Of a stretch of 64,000 nucleotides of DNA, positions 43,077 to 51,400 are shown piece by piece; position 1 is the stretch's first letter, and every line of letters starts with the position of its first letter. Origin of the DNA: Planctomycetota bacterium (GTDB lineage: Bacteria; Planctomycetota; Phycisphaerae; Phycisphaerales; UBA1924); NCBI GenBank assembly GCA_020831805.1, contig JAFIFX010000001.1, positions 186,001 through 250,000 on the forward strand. Reading direction: 5' to 3'. Made by a program: the position numbers and the translations under genes. The notes under the pieces were generated by a model. The model was not told the DNA's origin. It saw only the letters and a program-made list of their open reading frames with translations, and did no database searches.

Positions 43077-45351
43077 ACGGATGGAGCTGATCAAGGCGGC
43101 GTTCATCGATGCCGCCGACGCCGACCCGGCCACACGCCAGCGGATTCTTGAGCGGATCGACCAGAACAACGCCGGTGCGGCCGGCATCGTTCGGCGACTC
43201 CTCCTCGCCCACGACAACCAGGGCAAAGACCTGTTCGGCGAGCCGGTCATCCAGATCGACGAGGTGATCGACCGGCCCGCGAAGGCGCCGTCCGCCGCGC
43301 CGAACCTGGGAGAGAAGTACCGAATCGTCCGGCTGCTCGGCTGCGGGAGCGTGGGCGAAGTCTACCTCGCCGAGGAGGCCGAGCCCGTTTCGAGGATGGT
43401 GGCCATCAAGGTGTTCCGCCCGCACCGGATCGACGGCACGCAGATGCGTCGTTTCGGGATCGAGGCCCGTGCCCTGGGCGCCCTGTCGCACCCGGGCATC
43501 GCCCGTGTCTATGGCGCCGGCGAGAGTCCGGAGGGCCGGCCCTATCTCGTGATGGAGTATGTGCCCGGCGAGCCGATCGACCAAGCCTGCTCGCGAGCGG
43601 GGCTGGATGAACGCGGCGCACTCCGGATGTTCTGCCAGCTCTGCGAGGCGGTCCAGCACGCCCACAACAACGGCATCACCCATCGTGACCTCAAGCCAAG
43701 CAACGTGCTCGTCATGGAGAAAGACGGCGAGCCGCGGGTGAAAATCATCGATTTCGGGGTCGCCAAGCTGGCCGACGAGACCGGCGCGGGGCTCGGCAGC
43801 CTGACTCTTCATGGCCAACTGCTCGGCACGCCCGACTACATGAGCCCCGAGCAGTGGCGTGGCGAGCAGACGGACACCCGCACCGATGTGTACTCCCTTG
43901 GCATCATCCTGTATCAGATGCTGACAGGGCGGATGCCGTTCGGGGAAAGCACGGCCCCGGGGCGCCGCGGCGTCCCGCCGGATGCTCGCCCGGGGGATAT
44001 GCCGGAGCTTCCGGCCGGGATCCGACGCGACCTCAGAACGGTCATCGGCAAAGCCCTCGCCATGTCGGCGTCCGATCGGTATGCCTCTCCGCTGCACATG
44101 GCCGAGGATGTCACCCGGATCCTGCAGGGCGAGGCGGTGCTGGCCCGCCGCGTGTCCATGGCCGAGCGTTCGGTCAAACTCGCCCGACGCCGCCCGCGTA
44201 CCACGGCCCTGATCGGCGTGCTCGCCCTCGCAGGCATCATTCTGATGGGTATGACCGCGATCTCACGGCAAAAGCTCGCCGGCGAGGTCGATGTGCAGCG
44301 CGCCATGGTTGTGGGGCTCCTCGACGAGGTGCTGGACCGGCTGTATGTCCTCACCGGCAGCATGCAGACCCGCGAAGCCCTCGCCCACTCGTTGCTTGAC
44401 AGAACTGAGGAGCTTCTCCGCTCGCGTCCGGCCGACCCGGCCTTGCTCGAAGCACGGGGGAGACTGCTGATGGAGCTCGGAAACATCGACTTCGAACGCA
44501 TCGAGCCGGGTCATGGCGAGTCCTGGTTCGAGGAGTCGGTGAGCGTATTGGCCGCGCTCGCGGCAGCGCCCACAGCGGGAGTAGAGACACGACGCCGTCA
44601 CGCCGACGCGCTGGTGAGATACAGCTTCGCGGTGCGGCTGCGAGACCGCGAGGGCGGCAGCGAAATCCACCACCGGGCGCACGCGATCCTCATGCGCCTG
44701 GCCGAACAGCACCCCGATCATCCAGGGATTCTCGACGATCTCTGCTGGAGCCTGGATCGCGCACCGAACTTCGTCATCCCGCCGGGACCGCTGAGCGAAG
44801 AGGCCGACCTGGCCCGATGCACCCGGCGTCTTGAACTGGCGTACAGACTCTTGGATCTCGATGCCGACCGGATCCTATCGCACTTCAATCTCATGAAGGC
44901 CCACATGGACTTGGCGACCTATCAGTACCGCCAATGGAACACCGACGCGCTCTCCCACCACCTCGATCAGGCCACGATCTACGCCGAAACGATCATCGCG
45001 GCCGAGCCCGCCCGGTTTCACTACCGCTATCACTTCACAGAACTCCTGCTTCTCAAGGCCCAAACCGCCATGCGGTTGGAAGACTATCAAAAAGCCGACC
45101 TCGTCCTTGCCCGAATGGATTCAGAGTCCGCACGACTCTACCGGGACAACCCGGACAAGCTCACGGCTGTCAGGAGTCGGGTCCGCTCGCTGGTCTATCA
45201 CGCCCACGCCGCCCTGAGCTTCGAGAGTGATGAGCGGCAGCGATCGCTCTATCTCAAAGCGAGCCTGATTGCGGAACAGCACCCCCAACACGTCACGGAC
45301 CTCTATCGACGGCTCCTGGAGGAGCTCGACGAAAGGCTTGCCGCTCGATAA
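43039..45351 (+). CDS. Serine/threonine protein kinase with transmembrane helix and TPR-like C-terminus
   Basis: 770 residues from GTG 43039 (AAGGGGGTGAA before it); ATG 43081 is an alternative. Kinase domain about residues 95-370: Lys124 in MVAIKVF, HRDLKPSN with Asp217, DFG at 238-240, SPEQWRGE activation-segment end, TDVYSLGIILYQM. A transmembrane helix at about 388-410 (TALIGVLALAGIILMGMTAIS) splits the protein, and the C-terminal 360 residues are helical with TPR-like character. It overlaps the sigma factor gene, so a kinase-controlled ECF switch is likely. Confidence 0.93.
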   Translation: MREWTDTTPTTPERMELIKAAFIDAADADPATRQRILERIDQNNAGAAGIVRRLLLAHDNQGKDLFGEPVIQIDEVIDRPAKAPSAAPNLGEKYRIVRLLGCGSVGEVYLAEEAEPVSRMVAIKVFRPHRIDGTQMRRFGIEARALGALSHPGIARVYGAGESPEGRPYLVMEYVPGEPIDQACSRAGLDERGALRMFCQLCEAVQHAHNNGITHRDLKPSNVLVMEKDGEPRVKIIDFGVAKLADETGAGLGSLTLHGQLLGTPDYMSPEQWRGEQTDTRTDVYSLGIILYQMLTGRMPFGESTAPGRRGVPPDARPGDMPELPAGIRRDLRTVIGKALAMSASDRYASPLHMAEDVTRILQGEAVLARRVSMAERSVKLARRRPRTTALIGVLALAGIILMGMTAISRQKLAGEVDVQRAMVVGLLDEVLDRLYVLTGSMQTREALAHSLLDRTEELLRSRPADPALLEARGRLLMELGNIDFERIEPGHGESWFEESVSVLAALAAAPTAGVETRRRHADALVRYSFAVRLRDREGGSEIHHRAHAILMRLAEQHPDHPGILDDLCWSLDRAPNFVIPPGPLSEEADLARCTRRLELAYRLLDLDADRILSHFNLMKAHMDLATYQYRQWNTDALSHHLDQATIYAETIIAAEPARFHYRYHFTELLLLKAQTAMRLEDYQKADLVLARMDSESARLYRDNPDKLTAVRSRVRSLVYHAHAALSFESDERQRSLYLKASLIAEQHPQHVTDLYRRLLEELDERLAAR

Positions 45352-45437
45352 GCCAAACCACAACGACGAGCCCTGATGCCCGATCCGTGGTCATGGGGCC
45401 GTGAGCGGGGTTGGCATCGCTGGTAGTGTGCTGTGGC

Positions 45438-45731
45438 CTACATGCCGGGCAAAACTGGTCTATTTGACCCATCCGGCAAGCTCGGCGGCCGCGTCTGCTT
45501 GCGCGGCTCCTCGTACGGGCCCGGACCGAGGTGGAGAATCATCGAGGCCATGATCGGCTTGCCGTCCTGGTCCAACAGCCGGCCGCATTCAGCGCAGCAA
45601 TCCGGCTCGTAATCGACCAACACACTCCCAGTCGGTTGCACGGCCCCGATCCATGCGCCACACCCGACGCACCGCTCCCGTTCGACCAGCAGACGGGACG
45701 CAACCGCTTCGAGACGCTTTCTGATGCTCAT
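45438..45731 (-). CDS. Small zinc-ribbon protein, unknown function
   Basis: 97 residues. Two cysteine knuckles, CVGCGAW and CCAECGRLLDQDGKP, form a predicted zinc ribbon after an N-terminal helix (RKRLEAVASRLLVERERC). Its ATG overlaps the preceding gene's stop (ATGA), so the two are co-translated. It is the last gene before the kinase on the opposite strand. The pair resembles small phage or element genes; no function assigned. Confidence 0.65.
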   Translation of the reverse strand: MSIRKRLEAVASRLLVERERCVGCGAWIGAVQPTGSVLVDYEPDCCAECGRLLDQDGKPIMASMILHLGPGPYEEPRKQTRPPSLPDGSNRPVLPGM

Positions 45732-46048
45732 GCCGCCTCCTCCCCGAACTGCTCGCTGATCCGGCGGGCGGCTTCTTCGAGCATCTCGAGGCGCTCGGCG
45801 ATGTTCGCGTCGGTCGGCTTGCCGATCGCCCGGTCCAGCAGCTCGCGGACGGCCGCCATATCGCCCCCCTTCGCCCGGTGCACCATGGCGAGGACGATCC
45901 CCTCGATGTCCTCGGGGGTCACAGCACGCAGGATCGCCGCCCGCAGCTTGGCGACCTTGGCCGCGTGGGGATTCCCCGGGCCACCCGGATTGCCCTTCGT
46001 GAATCGCCCCCCGGGCGTCCGTCCGGTTCCATTGGCTGATTCTGACAT
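45728..46048 (-). CDS. Small phage-type protein (GRFTKGNPGG motif)
   Basis: 106 residues from the ATG at 46048 (GAGGAG six bases upstream; 46051 is also possible). N-terminal GRFTKGNPGGPGNPHAAK is the signature of DUF5681-like proteins found beside phage and IS genes; the rest is helical (KLRAAILRAVTPEDIEGIVLAMVHRAKGGDMAAVRELLDRAIGKPTD). Terminase-small-subunit-like or DNA-binding roles have been proposed for such proteins but are not shown. It supports a phage-like origin of the element. Confidence 0.7.
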   Translation of the reverse strand: MSESANGTGRTPGGRFTKGNPGGPGNPHAAKVAKLRAAILRAVTPEDIEGIVLAMVHRAKGGDMAAVRELLDRAIGKPTDANIAERLEMLEEAARRISEQFGEEAA

Positions 46049-46163
46049 CATGAACTCCTCATCCGGTCCGTTCGGGCCGACCGCTCGCCCACCCTCCAAC
46101 CCACGCACGAAACACACAACCCCACGGGGGAGAGCGCCAGCAGGGGTTGTGTGTTGTGTGTCA

Positions 46164-46358
46164 CAACTGTGTCCTCCGTGTCGCCTCGACCATCGCCGCG
46201 ATGCCCGCCCGCACCGCCGGGGGTAGGTCGGGCCATGCCCGGACTAGCCGGGCGAGTTCGGGGGGCATGGTGATGGATAGGTCGGGGTTTGGGGCGGGGG
46301 CTTCGCCACCGCCCTCGCAAGTACCTTTACATGAAGTACTTGCGGAATCACTCTGAGA
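46164..46358 (-). pseudogene. int: Displaced 3' end of the element integrase
   Basis: In the same frame as the attR core (the frames agree at both ends, position 46164 being in phase with 34235 plus 12,100) the sequence continues for 64 codons after SDLSFTK and ends in a normal stop. It reads SQSDSASTSC..., then MPPELARLVRAWPDLPPAV followed by RAGIAAMVEATRRTQL. The WPDLP..VRAGI.AMV pattern is typical of the C-terminus of planctomycete phage-type integrases. It has no start of its own. Confidence 0.6.
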
Positions 46359-46428
46359 TTTCGTAAAGCTCAGGTCGCTGGTTCGAGTCCAGTAGGTGGC
46401 TTTCTCGCCCTCCCCCGCACCGCTTCGC
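46359..46428. repeat. attR: second copy of the 70-bp att repeat
   Basis: Identical to 34259-34328 except for one base (46409). It contains only the 3' half of the tRNA and cannot make a tRNA. It marks the right end of the element; the sequence to the left (46358) is element, to the right (46429) host. Confidence 0.9.
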
Positions 46429-46890
46429 GCGGTTCAGCCGATGCCTCCGGCTCCTCGAGCCGTCGGGCACGGCTTGGCGAGGGTCTGGCAGATCATGGAC
46501 TGCGTGACCAGACCCCGCTCGTGCAATTTCGGGGCGTACGCGGGTGAAGTCGGATCAGAGTGCGGCCCGCTGTTGTTCGCCGAAGCGGGTCTTGCGGCCG
46601 AGGCGCGGCACAGCGCGATACTGCTCCCATGACTTGATCTGCCACGCACCGATGACATCTATCCATTTGCTCTGAGCTGCTGGCACGGGCAACGAATCGA
46701 CCCGACTGTTCCGGGGGTTGACGGGCCGCTGTACGCAAAGTGCGTGCCGATGAAGCCTGAGAAATCCCATGAACTCGGCACGCACGGCTGATTGTTCGGG
46801 CGCTGGATGCGTGCGGGGTCAGGGCGCGGAGTGGTCTACAATCACCTGCACCGTGGGGCGGCGGGTTCACCCGCAGATCGAACGGACGTC
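46429..46890. other. Gene-free flank right of attR
   Basis: About 460 bp without a supported gene. A 76-codon minus-strand frame (46555-46785) ends KSWEQYRAVPRLGRKTRFGE, which could be a transposase remnant, but I cannot assign it. A possible promoter for the Anbu operon should lie here. Confidence 0.4.
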
Positions 46891-48390
46891 ATGAACTACG
46901 ACGACTACCAGACGGAAGGTTTCTACGACGAGATGTTCATCGCCGACGGCCCGTCCGCCAAGCCGCGCCCGGGCGCTCGGATGCTTGTCGAACGGATCGA
47001 GTCGCTGCTGAATGGCGATCTGGCGCGTCGGCAGCAGGCCGCGGAAATAGCCCTCTACAACATGGGGATTACCTTCAGCGTGTACGGCAGCGAGGACGCG
47101 GAGGAGAAGATTTTCCCGTTCGACATCATCCCCCGGATCGTCGAGCTCAAGGAGTGGCAGCCGATCGAACAGGGTCTTGCCCAGCGCATCAACGCCCTGA
47201 ATCTGTTTCTCGACGATATCTACCACGATCAGAAGATCATCGGCGACGGTGTCGTCCCCCGTGACATCATCGAGTCCTGTCCGGCTTTCCGGCGCGAGTG
47301 CATCGGCATCGACCCGCCGCTAGGGATCTGGTGCCACATCACCGGCACGGATCTGGTCCGCGACGGGGAGGGCCGCTTCTTTGTGCTCGAGGACAATCTC
47401 CGTTGCCCGTCCGGCGTCTCCTACGTCATCGAGAACAGGCAGATCCTCAAGCGGACCTTCCCCCATGTGTTTCTCGCCTCGAACGTCCGACCGGTCGACG
47501 ATTACTGCATCCACCTGCTCAACGCCCTCCAGCAGCTCGCTCCGCACACCGAATCGCCCAATGTTGTTCTCCTCACCCCGGGGCCGTTCAACAGCGCGTA
47601 CTACGAGCACGCCTTCCTGGCCCAGCAGATGGGCATCGAACTCGTCGAGGGCAGCGATCTGTTCACGCAGGACGATTGCGTGTACATGCGCACCACGAAG
47701 GGCCCGCTGCGTGTCGATGTCATCTACCGGCGCATCGACGATGATTTCATCGACCCGCTCGCCTTCCGGCGGGACTCGGTGCTCGGCGTCCCGGGCCTCA
47801 TGAGCGCCTTCCGGAACGGACGCGTCGCCCTAGCCAACGCGCCCGGCACCGGCGTGGCGGATGACAAGGCCATCTACGCGTATGTCCCGGACATCATCCG
47901 ATACTACCTCGGCGAGGACCCGATCCTCCCGAATGTCAAGACCTACCTTTGCCGGCGCGATTCCGAACGCGAGTACGTCCTCCAGAACCTCCACGAACTC
48001 GTCGTAAAGCCGGTCAGCGAATCCGGGGGGTACGGGATCCTTGTCGGCCCCCATTCGACCAAAGCAGAGCGCGAGGCGTGCGCCGAGAGAATCCGGGCCA
48101 ATCCCAGAAACTACATCGCCCAGCCCACGCTCTCGCTCAGCCGCGCCCCCATCATCGTCGGCGACCACTTCGAGGGGCGGCATGTGGACCTGCGCCCCTT
48201 CATCCTGCACGGTCCCGATCCGTACATCCTCCCCGGCGGCCTGACCCGCGTCGCCCTCAAGAAGGGTTCGCTCGTCGTCAACTCCTCCCAGGGCGGCGGC
48301 AGCAAGGACACCTGGGTGCTCGAAACCGAGCCTGACAAGAATGTCTCGTTTGTCGACGAGCCGGTCCTGCCGCCCGTAGAGCACGATTGA
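46891..48390 (+). CDS. Circularly permuted ATP-grasp type 2 protein (COG2308)
   Basis: 499 residues. The N-terminal DUF404/DUF407 pattern is present: [17 protein letters not shown]-like [22 protein letters not shown], then CRRECIGI-like [43 protein letters not shown]. The ATP-grasp core follows ([26 protein letters not shown]). Adenylate-forming or peptide-ligase-like role. First gene of the Anbu cluster, followed after 6 bp by the alpha-E gene. Start at ATG 46891. Confidence 0.92.
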   Translation: MNYDDYQTEGFYDEMFIADGPSAKPRPGARMLVERIESLLNGDLARRQQAAEIALYNMGITFSVYGSEDAEEKIFPFDIIPRIVELKEWQPIEQGLAQRINALNLFLDDIYHDQKIIGDGVVPRDIIESCPAFRRECIGIDPPLGIWCHITGTDLVRDGEGRFFVLEDNLRCPSGVSYVIENRQILKRTFPHVFLASNVRPVDDYCIHLLNALQQLAPHTESPNVVLLTPGPFNSAYYEHAFLAQQMGIELVEGSDLFTQDDCVYMRTTKGPLRVDVIYRRIDDDFIDPLAFRRDSVLGVPGLMSAFRNGRVALANAPGTGVADDKAIYAYVPDIIRYYLGEDPILPNVKTYLCRRDSEREYVLQNLHELVVKPVSESGGYGILVGPHSTKAEREACAERIRANPRNYIAQPTLSLSRAPIIVGDHFEGRHVDLRPFILHGPDPYILPGGLTRVALKKGSLVVNSSQGGGSKDTWVLETEPDKNVSFVDEPVLPPVEHD

Positions 48391-48396
48391 GGAACC

Positions 48397-49434
48397 ATGC
48401 TGAGCCGCGCCGCCAACGCGATCTACTGGATGAACCGCTACCTCGAGCGGGCTGACAATGTCGCGCGATTCATCAACGTCAACCTGCACCTCATGCTCGA
48501 CCTCTCGGTCGAGACCGCGTCGCAGTGGATGCCGCTCGTGGTCACCACCGGCGGCGAGAAATATTTCCGCGAGCACTACGGCGACAACGCCGCGACGCAG
48601 GAGAATGTCCTTCAGTTCCTTATCTACGACAAGAACAACCCGAACTCCATCGCCTCCTGCGTCCGCAGCGCACGCGAGAACGCCCGGTCCGTCCGCCAGA
48701 GCATCTCCTCCGAGATGTGGGAAACGGTCAACAAGATGCACCTCTCGTTCCGCCAGGCCTCGGCGGACCAGACACACCAAGACGCGCCATACGATTTTCT
48801 CGAAGAGATCAAGAACAGCGGCCACCTCTTCATCGGGCTGACCGAGAGCACGATGTCCAACAACGAGGCCTGGCACTGGGCCCGCCTCGGGCGGCTCCTC
48901 GAGCGGGCTGACCAGACCTCGCGCATCGTTGATGTCAAGTATTACTTCGTGCTCCCGACCATCGAGTATGTCGGCATGCCCTACGACAACCTCCACTGGG
49001 CCGCCCTGCTCAAGTCCGCGACCGCGTTCGAGATGTATCGCAAGCGGTACCGGCGGATCGCCCCGAAATCGGTCGCCGAGTTCCTGCTGCTCGACCGCGA
49101 GTTCCCCCGGTCCATCCACTACTGCCTCGTGCACGCCGAGCATTCCCTTCACGCCATCACCGGATCGCCCCTGGGTACTTTTCAGAACCCCGTCGAGCAG
49201 CGCCTCGGGCGTCTGCGTTCTGATTTCGACTTCGCTCGCATCGAGGAGATCATCGATTTCGGGCTCCATGAGTATCTTGACAACTTTCAGTCCCGCCTCA
49301 TCCAGGTCGGTGAGACGATCTATGATGACTTCTTCGCGGTCGAACCGCCCTCACAGAGCCCGACCCAGTCGCAGTCCCAATCCCTGCTCCCCGCCACCGG
49401 CGAGGCAGCGAGCCAAGGGGTATCCCCACCGTGA
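48397..49434 (+). CDS. Alpha-E domain protein (DUF403)
   Basis: 345 residues, all helical. N-terminus LSRAANAIYWMNRYLERADNVARF with the conserved E-R-A-(D/E)-x-x-AR motif and a later repeat GRLLERADQTSRIVDVKYY. The ETVNKMHLSF segment and the conserved FLLLDREFPRSIHYCL block are all diagnostic of alpha-E. Cytoplasmic partner of the ATP-grasp protein in the Anbu gene cluster. Its stop overlaps the Anbu GTG (GTGA). Confidence 0.92.
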   Translation: MLSRAANAIYWMNRYLERADNVARFINVNLHLMLDLSVETASQWMPLVVTTGGEKYFREHYGDNAATQENVLQFLIYDKNNPNSIASCVRSARENARSVRQSISSEMWETVNKMHLSFRQASADQTHQDAPYDFLEEIKNSGHLFIGLTESTMSNNEAWHWARLGRLLERADQTSRIVDVKYYFVLPTIEYVGMPYDNLHWAALLKSATAFEMYRKRYRRIAPKSVAEFLLLDREFPRSIHYCLVHAEHSLHAITGSPLGTFQNPVEQRLGRLRSDFDFARIEEIIDFGLHEYLDNFQSRLIQVGETIYDDFFAVEPPSQSPTQSQSQSLLPATGEAASQGVSPP

Positions 49435-50177
49435 CATTCTGCATCGGCATCAAGATCAACGATGGCCTCATCGGCATCGCGGACACCCGCATCACCACCG
49501 GTTCCGAGCGCATCACCGCGCGCAAGATCACGCTGCACCAGAACGGGAACCACTCGATGTTCCTCACGACATCGGGCCTGCGCGCGGCACGCGACAAAGC
49601 CCTGACCTATTTCGACGAGATCATGGGATCCGGAGAGCATAACTTCGATCGTCTCTACAAGGCCGTCAACGCCTTCGGTGAGCAGATCCGCCGCGTCTCC
49701 GAAGAAGACGGCAAGTGGCTGGCGAACTCCGGGCTCGATGTCAACCTCCACACGCTGGTCGGGGGACAGTTCGAGAAGGATTCCGAGCACAAGCTCTACA
49801 TGATCTATCCCCAGGGAAACTGGGTCGAGGTCAGCCGCGGCTCACCGTACTTCGTGATCGGTGAAAGCCGTTACGGCAAGCCCCTGCTCGATCGCGTGCT
49901 CGGTTACGAATCGAGCATGGAAGAAGCGCTCAAGTCTGGTTACCTCGCGTTCGACGCAACCCGGGCGAGCGCGTCGGATGTCGATTTCCCGCTCGATGTC
50001 GTCGTGTACCGGCGCGACTCCTACAAAATGATCGAGCACCGTTACGAAACCGGAGACCTGCGTGAACTGACCACATGGTGGCATCAGAATATCGTTCAGG
50101 CCTTCCGTGATGCGCCCGACGGTTGGGCGCAGATCGTGCTCGACAAACTCGGGCGTTGCCAGCCCGAGACGATCTGA
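49431..50177 (+). CDS. Anbu (ancestral proteasome beta-type) peptidase
   Basis: 248 residues, starts with GTG overlapping the previous stop. Ntn-hydrolase of the 20S-proteasome/HslV superfamily: nucleophile Thr2 after the initiator (MTFCIGIKINDGLIGIADTR), the Asp of ADTR, and Lys in ITARKITL. TTSGLRAARDK and the terminal VLDKLGRCQ follow. Normal Anbu length. In this family Anbu is always found with the ATP-grasp, alpha-E and transglutaminase-like genes, and exactly these flank it. It assembles into open rings in studied cases; its substrate is unknown. Confidence 0.93.
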   Translation: MTFCIGIKINDGLIGIADTRITTGSERITARKITLHQNGNHSMFLTTSGLRAARDKALTYFDEIMGSGEHNFDRLYKAVNAFGEQIRRVSEEDGKWLANSGLDVNLHTLVGGQFEKDSEHKLYMIYPQGNWVEVSRGSPYFVIGESRYGKPLLDRVLGYESSMEEALKSGYLAFDATRASASDVDFPLDVVVYRRDSYKMIEHRYETGDLRELTTWWHQNIVQAFRDAPDGWAQIVLDKLGRCQPETI

Positions 50178-50196
50178 AGCCCTGTGTAGGCCCGTC

Positions 50197-51075
50197 ATGT
50201 TCATCCGCATCCGCCACACCCTGCGATATGACTATGACCGACCGGTCTTCTTCGAGCCCACCACCGTCCGCCTGACGCCGCGCCAGGACACCACCCAGCG
50301 CCTCATCGACCACCGCATTGATGTCACCCCCACCCCCGACGGCCAGACATGGACCATCGAGCAGGACGGCACCAGCGCCCGCGTGGCCTGGTTCTCGGGC
50401 AAGCACAGCGCGCTCCAGATCGATACCGACACCGTTGTCCAGACACTCCGTGAGAACCCGTTCGACGCGCTGATCACCCACGCGCCCGCCTCACAACTCC
50501 CCGCGTTGTACCCGCCCGACACGGCGACCGCGCTCGCTCCCCATCTCACGCCGCCGACCGACCCTGGGCTGCTCGACTGGGCAATCGACATCTCCGAAAA
50601 GTCCCAGCATCAGACGCTGCCCTTCCTCACCAATCTCACCGACTGGATCTACGCCAACTGCCGGATGATCATGCGCCAGGACGGCGACCCCTACACCGCT
50701 GCGCAGACTCTCGCGGAACGGTCCGGCGCCTGCCGCGATGTCGCGATCCTCTTCATCGCCGCATGCCGCGCCCGTGGTTTGGCGGCACGCTTCGTCAGCG
50801 GCTACTCGATCCACAGCCCGCCTGAAACCACCGAGCAGGAGCTCCATGCCTGGGCCGAGGTGTACTTGCCCGGGGCGGGCTGGCGTGGCTACGACCCGAG
50901 CCTGGGCCTCGCCACCGCCGACGGTCATGTCCCCATCGCCACCGCGCCCAACTATCCGCTCGCAGCGCCGACCACCGGCAGCTACCGGGGCACCGGCGCC
51001 AGCGCGACCATGCGGTATGACATCACAATCGAAGCGGCCGAAACGCAGGCAAAGCTCGGGGTCCACAAGGATTGA
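50197..51075 (+). CDS. Transglutaminase-like cysteine protease/amidase (Anbu cluster)
   Basis: 292 residues. N-terminal bacterial transglutaminase-like domain (IRIRHTLRYDYDRPV...VRLTPRQ), then the catalytic domain with triad Cys179 (RSGACRDVA), His217 (ELHAWAEVYLPGAGW) and Asp233 (GYDPSLG). This C-H-D arrangement is standard for the TGL superfamily. Fourth and last gene of the Anbu cluster, 19 bp after the peptidase. Possible peptide cross-linking or hydrolysis; substrate unknown. Confidence 0.92.
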   Translation: MFIRIRHTLRYDYDRPVFFEPTTVRLTPRQDTTQRLIDHRIDVTPTPDGQTWTIEQDGTSARVAWFSGKHSALQIDTDTVVQTLRENPFDALITHAPASQLPALYPPDTATALAPHLTPPTDPGLLDWAIDISEKSQHQTLPFLTNLTDWIYANCRMIMRQDGDPYTAAQTLAERSGACRDVAILFIAACRARGLAARFVSGYSIHSPPETTEQELHAWAEVYLPGAGWRGYDPSLGLATADGHVPIATAPNYPLAAPTTGSYRGTGASATMRYDITIEAAETQAKLGVHKD

Positions 51076-51400
51076 CCGGTCCGGGTTTCGCCATCGGGCC
51101 AACGGTATCTGGCCGTCGGTCGTGCTTGTCCGTTTTCTGGCGTCTCGATTGACCGCTTTCATGGAAGGGCCCGTGAAGCCCTGACTCCCTCCAAGAACAC
51201 GCCAGTACTCGAAACGCTTGCGGTCCATTTGGGTGGGGCGGGTCGGGTGCTGAACGCGAATCCCGGCTAGGATCGCAGGAAACCCGCCGAGGCGAATGCG
51301 CCGCCCGCGCGGCGAGGTGTGACTTGCCCAGAGTTCAGGATGCGGCGGGAGCGATTGGGCGCTGCTCTGTTGCTTGATCTCATTGTGGTAAGATGTGGAG
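51076..51400. other. Gene-free stretch between transglutaminase and flavoprotein genes
   Basis: About 325 bp. No convincing gene on either strand. It contains several GC-rich short palindromes (for example GCCGCCCGCGCGGCG) but no clear terminator. Confidence 0.5.

Larger units (their letters stand above)
34259..46428. mobile_element. Integrated genetic element in tRNA-Thr (about 12.1 kb)
   Basis: Bounded by a 70-bp direct repeat (69/70) of the tRNA-Thr 3' half. The integrase remnant is adjacent to the left end. Cargo: thioredoxin-like TlpA-type protein, Fic protein, exported beta-helix and FG-GAP proteins, ECF sigma/kinase pair, zinc-ribbon and phage-like small genes. DNA-methylase and transposase remnants and the broken integrase indicate decay, so it is likely immobile on its own. 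The 35-36.6 and 39-41 kb parts look lower in GC than the flanks. Confidence 0.85.

Noticed and set aside
46359..46430. Apparent second tRNA-Thr gene
   Set aside because: Only the 3' half from the anticodon loop is present; no acceptor 5' strand or D-arm precedes it. It is the attR copy.
46555..46785. 76-codon minus-strand frame with KSWEQYRAVPRLGRKTRFGE
   Set aside because: Possibly a transposase end, but it is too short and I could not tie it to a family; not called as a gene.
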